Below, in pieces: positions 62,047 through 64,000 of a stretch of 64,000 bases of DNA. The notes under the pieces are model-generated. The model was not told the origin of the DNA. It saw nothing but the letters and a program-made list of their open reading frames with translations, and searched no databases. The position numbers and the translations under genes are program-made. The first letter of the stretch is position 1, and every line of letters starts with the position of its first letter. The DNA is from an uncultured Bacteroidales bacterium (GTDB taxonomy: Bacteria; Bacteroidota; Bacteroidia; Bacteroidales; Bacteroidaceae): positions 1 through 64,000 of the forward strand of contig CADBWR010000008.1 in the NCBI GenBank assembly GCA_902798425.1, read 5' to 3'.

Positions 62047-62901
62047 TTAGTCTATATAACGTTTTGTGATGTTATCGTATGCTTCTATTCTCCTGTCGCG
62101 CAAGAAGGGCCACCAACGGCGCACCTGCTCAGAGCGCTGCATGTCTACTTCGATGACCTTGGTCACCTCTTCTATAATAGGTGCCTCGTAGAGCAGTTCG
62201 CCTTGAGGACCTGCCACAAAACTGGTACCCCAGAAAGGAACATCGTCCTCTTCGCCACAGCGGTTGACAGTTACGACAGGAATCCCGTTGGCTACAGCAT
62301 GTCCTCGCTGTACCGTCTGCCAAGCCATACGCTGACGCTCCTGCTCTTGTGGCGTGTCGTTGGGATCGTAGCCGATAGCAGTGGGGTAGATTAGCAGCTC
62401 TGCACCTTGCAAAGCCATTAGTCGGGCTGCTTCCGGATACCACTGGTCCCAGCATACCAATACACCTAATATGCCTACAGAGGTCTGAATAGGATGGAAA
62501 CCGATGTCGCCAGGAGTGAAGTAGAATTTCTCGTAGTAGCCGGGGTCGTCGGGGATGTGCATCTTGCGATACTTACCCGCAATGGTACCGTCCTTCTCCA
62601 GTACGACGGCCGTATTGTGGTACAGCCCTGTAGCACGACGCTCAAAGAGTGAAGTGACAATGACTACTTGCAATTCCTTGGCCAGATTGCCAAAGAATGT
62701 TGTTGACGGTCCGGGTATGGTTTCTGCCAAGTCGAAGAGGTCAACATCCTCCTTTTTGCAGAAATACAGCGAGTTGTGCAACTCTTGCAGGACAATGAGC
62801 TCAGCCCCAGCTTTAGCCAACTGGCGAATTTTCGTGGCCAGATGGAGAATGTTGGTCTTCATGTCCTCGCTGTTGTGCTGTTGAATGATACCTATTTTCA
62901 T
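62047..62901 (-). CDS. aguB: N-carbamoylputrescine amidase
   Basis: The protein has 284 residues, in the nitrilase superfamily. The catalytic triad is Glu40 (LIVLQELHNSLYFCK), Lys113 (KYRKMHIPDDPGYYEKFYF) and Cys150 (GVLVCWDQWYPEAARLMA). The sequences around Lys and Cys are those of carbamoylputrescine amidases. It hydrolyses N-carbamoylputrescine to putrescine, CO2 and NH3. It follows agmatine deiminase by 65 nt and abuts glnN. Confidence 0.93.
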   Translation of the reverse strand: MKIGIIQQHNSEDMKTNILHLATKIRQLAKAGAELIVLQELHNSLYFCKKEDVDLFDLAETIPGPSTTFFGNLAKELQVVIVTSLFERRATGLYHNTAVVLEKDGTIAGKYRKMHIPDDPGYYEKFYFTPGDIGFHPIQTSVGILGVLVCWDQWYPEAARLMALQGAELLIYPTAIGYDPNDTPQEQERQRMAWQTVQRGHAVANGIPVVTVNRCGEEDDVPFWGTSFVAGPQGELLYEAPIIEEVTKVIEVDMQRSEQVRRWWPFLRDRRIEAYDNITKRYID

Positions 62902-62909
62902 ATTGGGTG

Positions 62910-62917
62910 CAAAATTA
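62910..62917 (-). promoter_or_regulatory. -7 box close to the aguB start
   Basis: CAAAATTA reads TAATTTTG on the minus strand. Its last base is 9 nt before the ATG, so a transcript from it would have almost no leader. No clear -33 is seen, so aguB may mainly be read from the aguA promoter. Confidence 0.4.
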
Positions 62918-62966
62918 CTACTTTTAATTCTTTTTGTCTTTTGGACGTTTTACTTTTTTACCTTTT

Positions 62967-63956
62967 TTAATAGTACTGCATCGTACAACAGTGCAGACTG
63001 CCGTGTTGCTTGATGACGGCACAGCAATCGATGCCTACGATTTCTCTGTCGGGGAAAGCCAACTGGATGATGCTCATGGCTTCTCGGTCCAAGTCAGGCT
63101 GTTTGTAGGTGGGCACCAAAACAGCACCGTTTATCACTAGATAGTTGGCGTATGTGGCAGGTAGACGGTCGCCATTGTCATAGATAGGGCGGGGCAGAGG
63201 CAGGCGCAGTAGTCTATAGGGCTTGCCGTCAAGGGTGCGTAGAGCCTCCAGTTCCCGCTCCATCAGTTGAAGGTCTGGATGGTCTGCGTCGCCTCCTGTA
63301 TATAATAAGGTGTCGTCAGGGCATACTCTGACCAACGTGTCAATGTGCCCATCGGTGTCGTCGCCAATGAGCGAACCATGCTGCAGCCATACGATACGCT
63401 CGGCTCCCAACCAATTCTTCAAGCGTTCTTCAATCTCAGCTTTTGTCAGTGGTTGGTTGCGGTGAGGAGCCATCAGGCAGCATTCCGTTGTGAAGATGGT
63501 GCCTTTTCCGTCACTTTCAATTGAACCTCCTTCCAGCACAAAGTCCAGATGGTCTTCATAGATACCCTTGACAAGTCCTTGCTCGTAGAGGTTCTTGTTA
63601 ATCTGGTTGTCAAGCTTAGCCTCAAATTTCTCGCCCCAGCCATTGAAGCAGAAGTCCAGCAGAAACAATCTGCTCTCCCTTTCTTCTTCGCTGCTATGGC
63701 AGGGCTCGGCGTTGCGAGGGGAAAGGGTGGCTTCCACCGTGATAAATCCGTGGTCACGAGCCCATGTGTCGTTATGGGGTATGGCATCTACTATTAATAG
63801 AGGCTCGCGTTTACGGATTTCACGTGCCATTTCTTCGTATACGGCAGTGATTTCATCAAGGATGGGGGCCCAGTCTGTATCCTTGTGTGGCCATGTCAGC
63901 TGCACCTGACTTTGGTGCTCCCATTCTGCTAACATACGTCTTTTCGTCGTTTTCAT
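62967..63956 (-). CDS. aguA: Agmatine deiminase
   Basis: The enzyme turns agmatine into N-carbamoylputrescine and ammonia. Family motifs are AEWEHQSQVQLTWPHKDTDW, DTWARDHGFITVE, DFVLEGGSIESDGKGT, GDDTDGHIDTLVRV, and the C-terminal catalytic cysteine region IKQHGSLHCCTMQ. With the ATG at 63956 it has 329 residues. The ATG at 63935 (MLAEWEHQ) matches the usual family start, and the -7 box would put transcription at about 63957, so the shorter form of 322 is quite possible. It is the first gene of aguA-aguB-glnN. Confidence 0.93.
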   Translation of the reverse strand: MKTTKRRMLAEWEHQSQVQLTWPHKDTDWAPILDEITAVYEEMAREIRKREPLLIVDAIPHNDTWARDHGFITVEATLSPRNAEPCHSSEEERESRLFLLDFCFNGWGEKFEAKLDNQINKNLYEQGLVKGIYEDHLDFVLEGGSIESDGKGTIFTTECCLMAPHRNQPLTKAEIEERLKNWLGAERIVWLQHGSLIGDDTDGHIDTLVRVCPDDTLLYTGGDADHPDLQLMERELEALRTLDGKPYRLLRLPLPRPIYDNGDRLPATYANYLVINGAVLVPTYKQPDLDREAMSIIQLAFPDREIVGIDCCAVIKQHGSLHCCTMQYY

Positions 63957-63960
63957 GTTG

Positions 63961-63968
63961 CAAAAGTA
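63961..63968 (-). promoter_or_regulatory. -7 box for aguA
   Basis: CAAAAGTA reads TACTTTTG on the minus strand. It is 5 nt from the ATG at 63956 and 26 nt from the ATG at 63935. Any -33 element is near or beyond the window edge. Confidence 0.45.
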
Positions 63969-64000
63969 TAAAAATAATTCGTATAATTCGTGTAATTCAT

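Noticed and set aside
1..64000. CRISPR arrays, insertion sequences, integrases or prophage genes
   Set aside because: No regularly spaced direct repeats with unique spacers and no transposase, integrase or phage protein were seen on either strand.

Overview
The window looks like chromosome from a Bacteroidales bacterium, most probably Prevotella or a close relative. The evidence is repeated promoters of the Bacteroidetes type (TTTG, about 20 nt, then TAnnTTTG), a general lack of strong Shine-Dalgarno sequences, a six-gene Na+-NQR operon, type III glutamine synthetase, a Bacteroidetes type IX secretion plug-like protein, a PiT-type phosphate permease remnant of the Bacteroidetes form, and a hybrid-type propeller/AraC regulator. 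Genus-level placement is inference.

Left part (1-31 kb), mainly core genes. The start of rpsA runs off the left edge. It is followed by a tamB-like giant, the nqrABCDEF sodium pump with a lipoprotein gene overlapping its end, tRNA-Ser(CGA), fabD overlapping a GH13 alpha-amylase gene, and an AlaX-like editing protein. Then come an EEP-family phosphodiesterase with a soluble hybrid histidine kinase, a GT2 glycosyltransferase, and hupB with a 29-codon basic gene and rng. Pyruvate kinase follows, then a membrane-spanning AraC-type regulator, hisG-hisD-hisC with a T9SS-plug-like gene, and an MltF-like lytic transglycosylase.

Middle (31-43 kb), surface polysaccharide cluster 1. It holds six GT2/GT4-type transferases, a Stealth phosphotransferase, a GT11-like fucosyltransferase, an LTA-synthase-like alkaline-phosphatase-fold transferase and a Wzx flippase. 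It looks AT-richer and its gene orientations are mixed. One glycosyltransferase carries a REP-like palindrome inside its reading frame.

A GC-richer phosphate island (43.4-48.2 kb) separates the two polysaccharide clusters. It has a decayed PiT permease (two internal deletions, one out of frame), a 35-codon membrane peptide, and a Na/Pi cotransporter behind four 11-bp-phased TGTAACA repeats that look like a Pho box. It also has a PhoR-like kinase and a PhoB-like regulator whose receiver domain lacks its last third.

Cluster 2 (48.4-58.1 kb) is one tight eight-gene operon on the minus strand: stand-alone receiver, pseudo-receiver/sugar transferase fusion, half-size TolC-like protein, Wzz/BY-kinase-like protein with a degenerate kinase half, Wzy-like polymerase, and three GT2 proteins, one without its DxD. 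No Wza-type export protein is present. This is the most unusual assembly in the window.

The right end has xylulokinase and, convergent to it, agmatine deiminase, N-carbamoylputrescine amidase and glutamine synthetase III. That set would make putrescine from agmatine and recapture the released ammonia.

No CRISPR array, insertion sequence, rRNA or prophage was seen. No gene-free stretch exceeds about 300 bases once the tRNA and small genes are counted.
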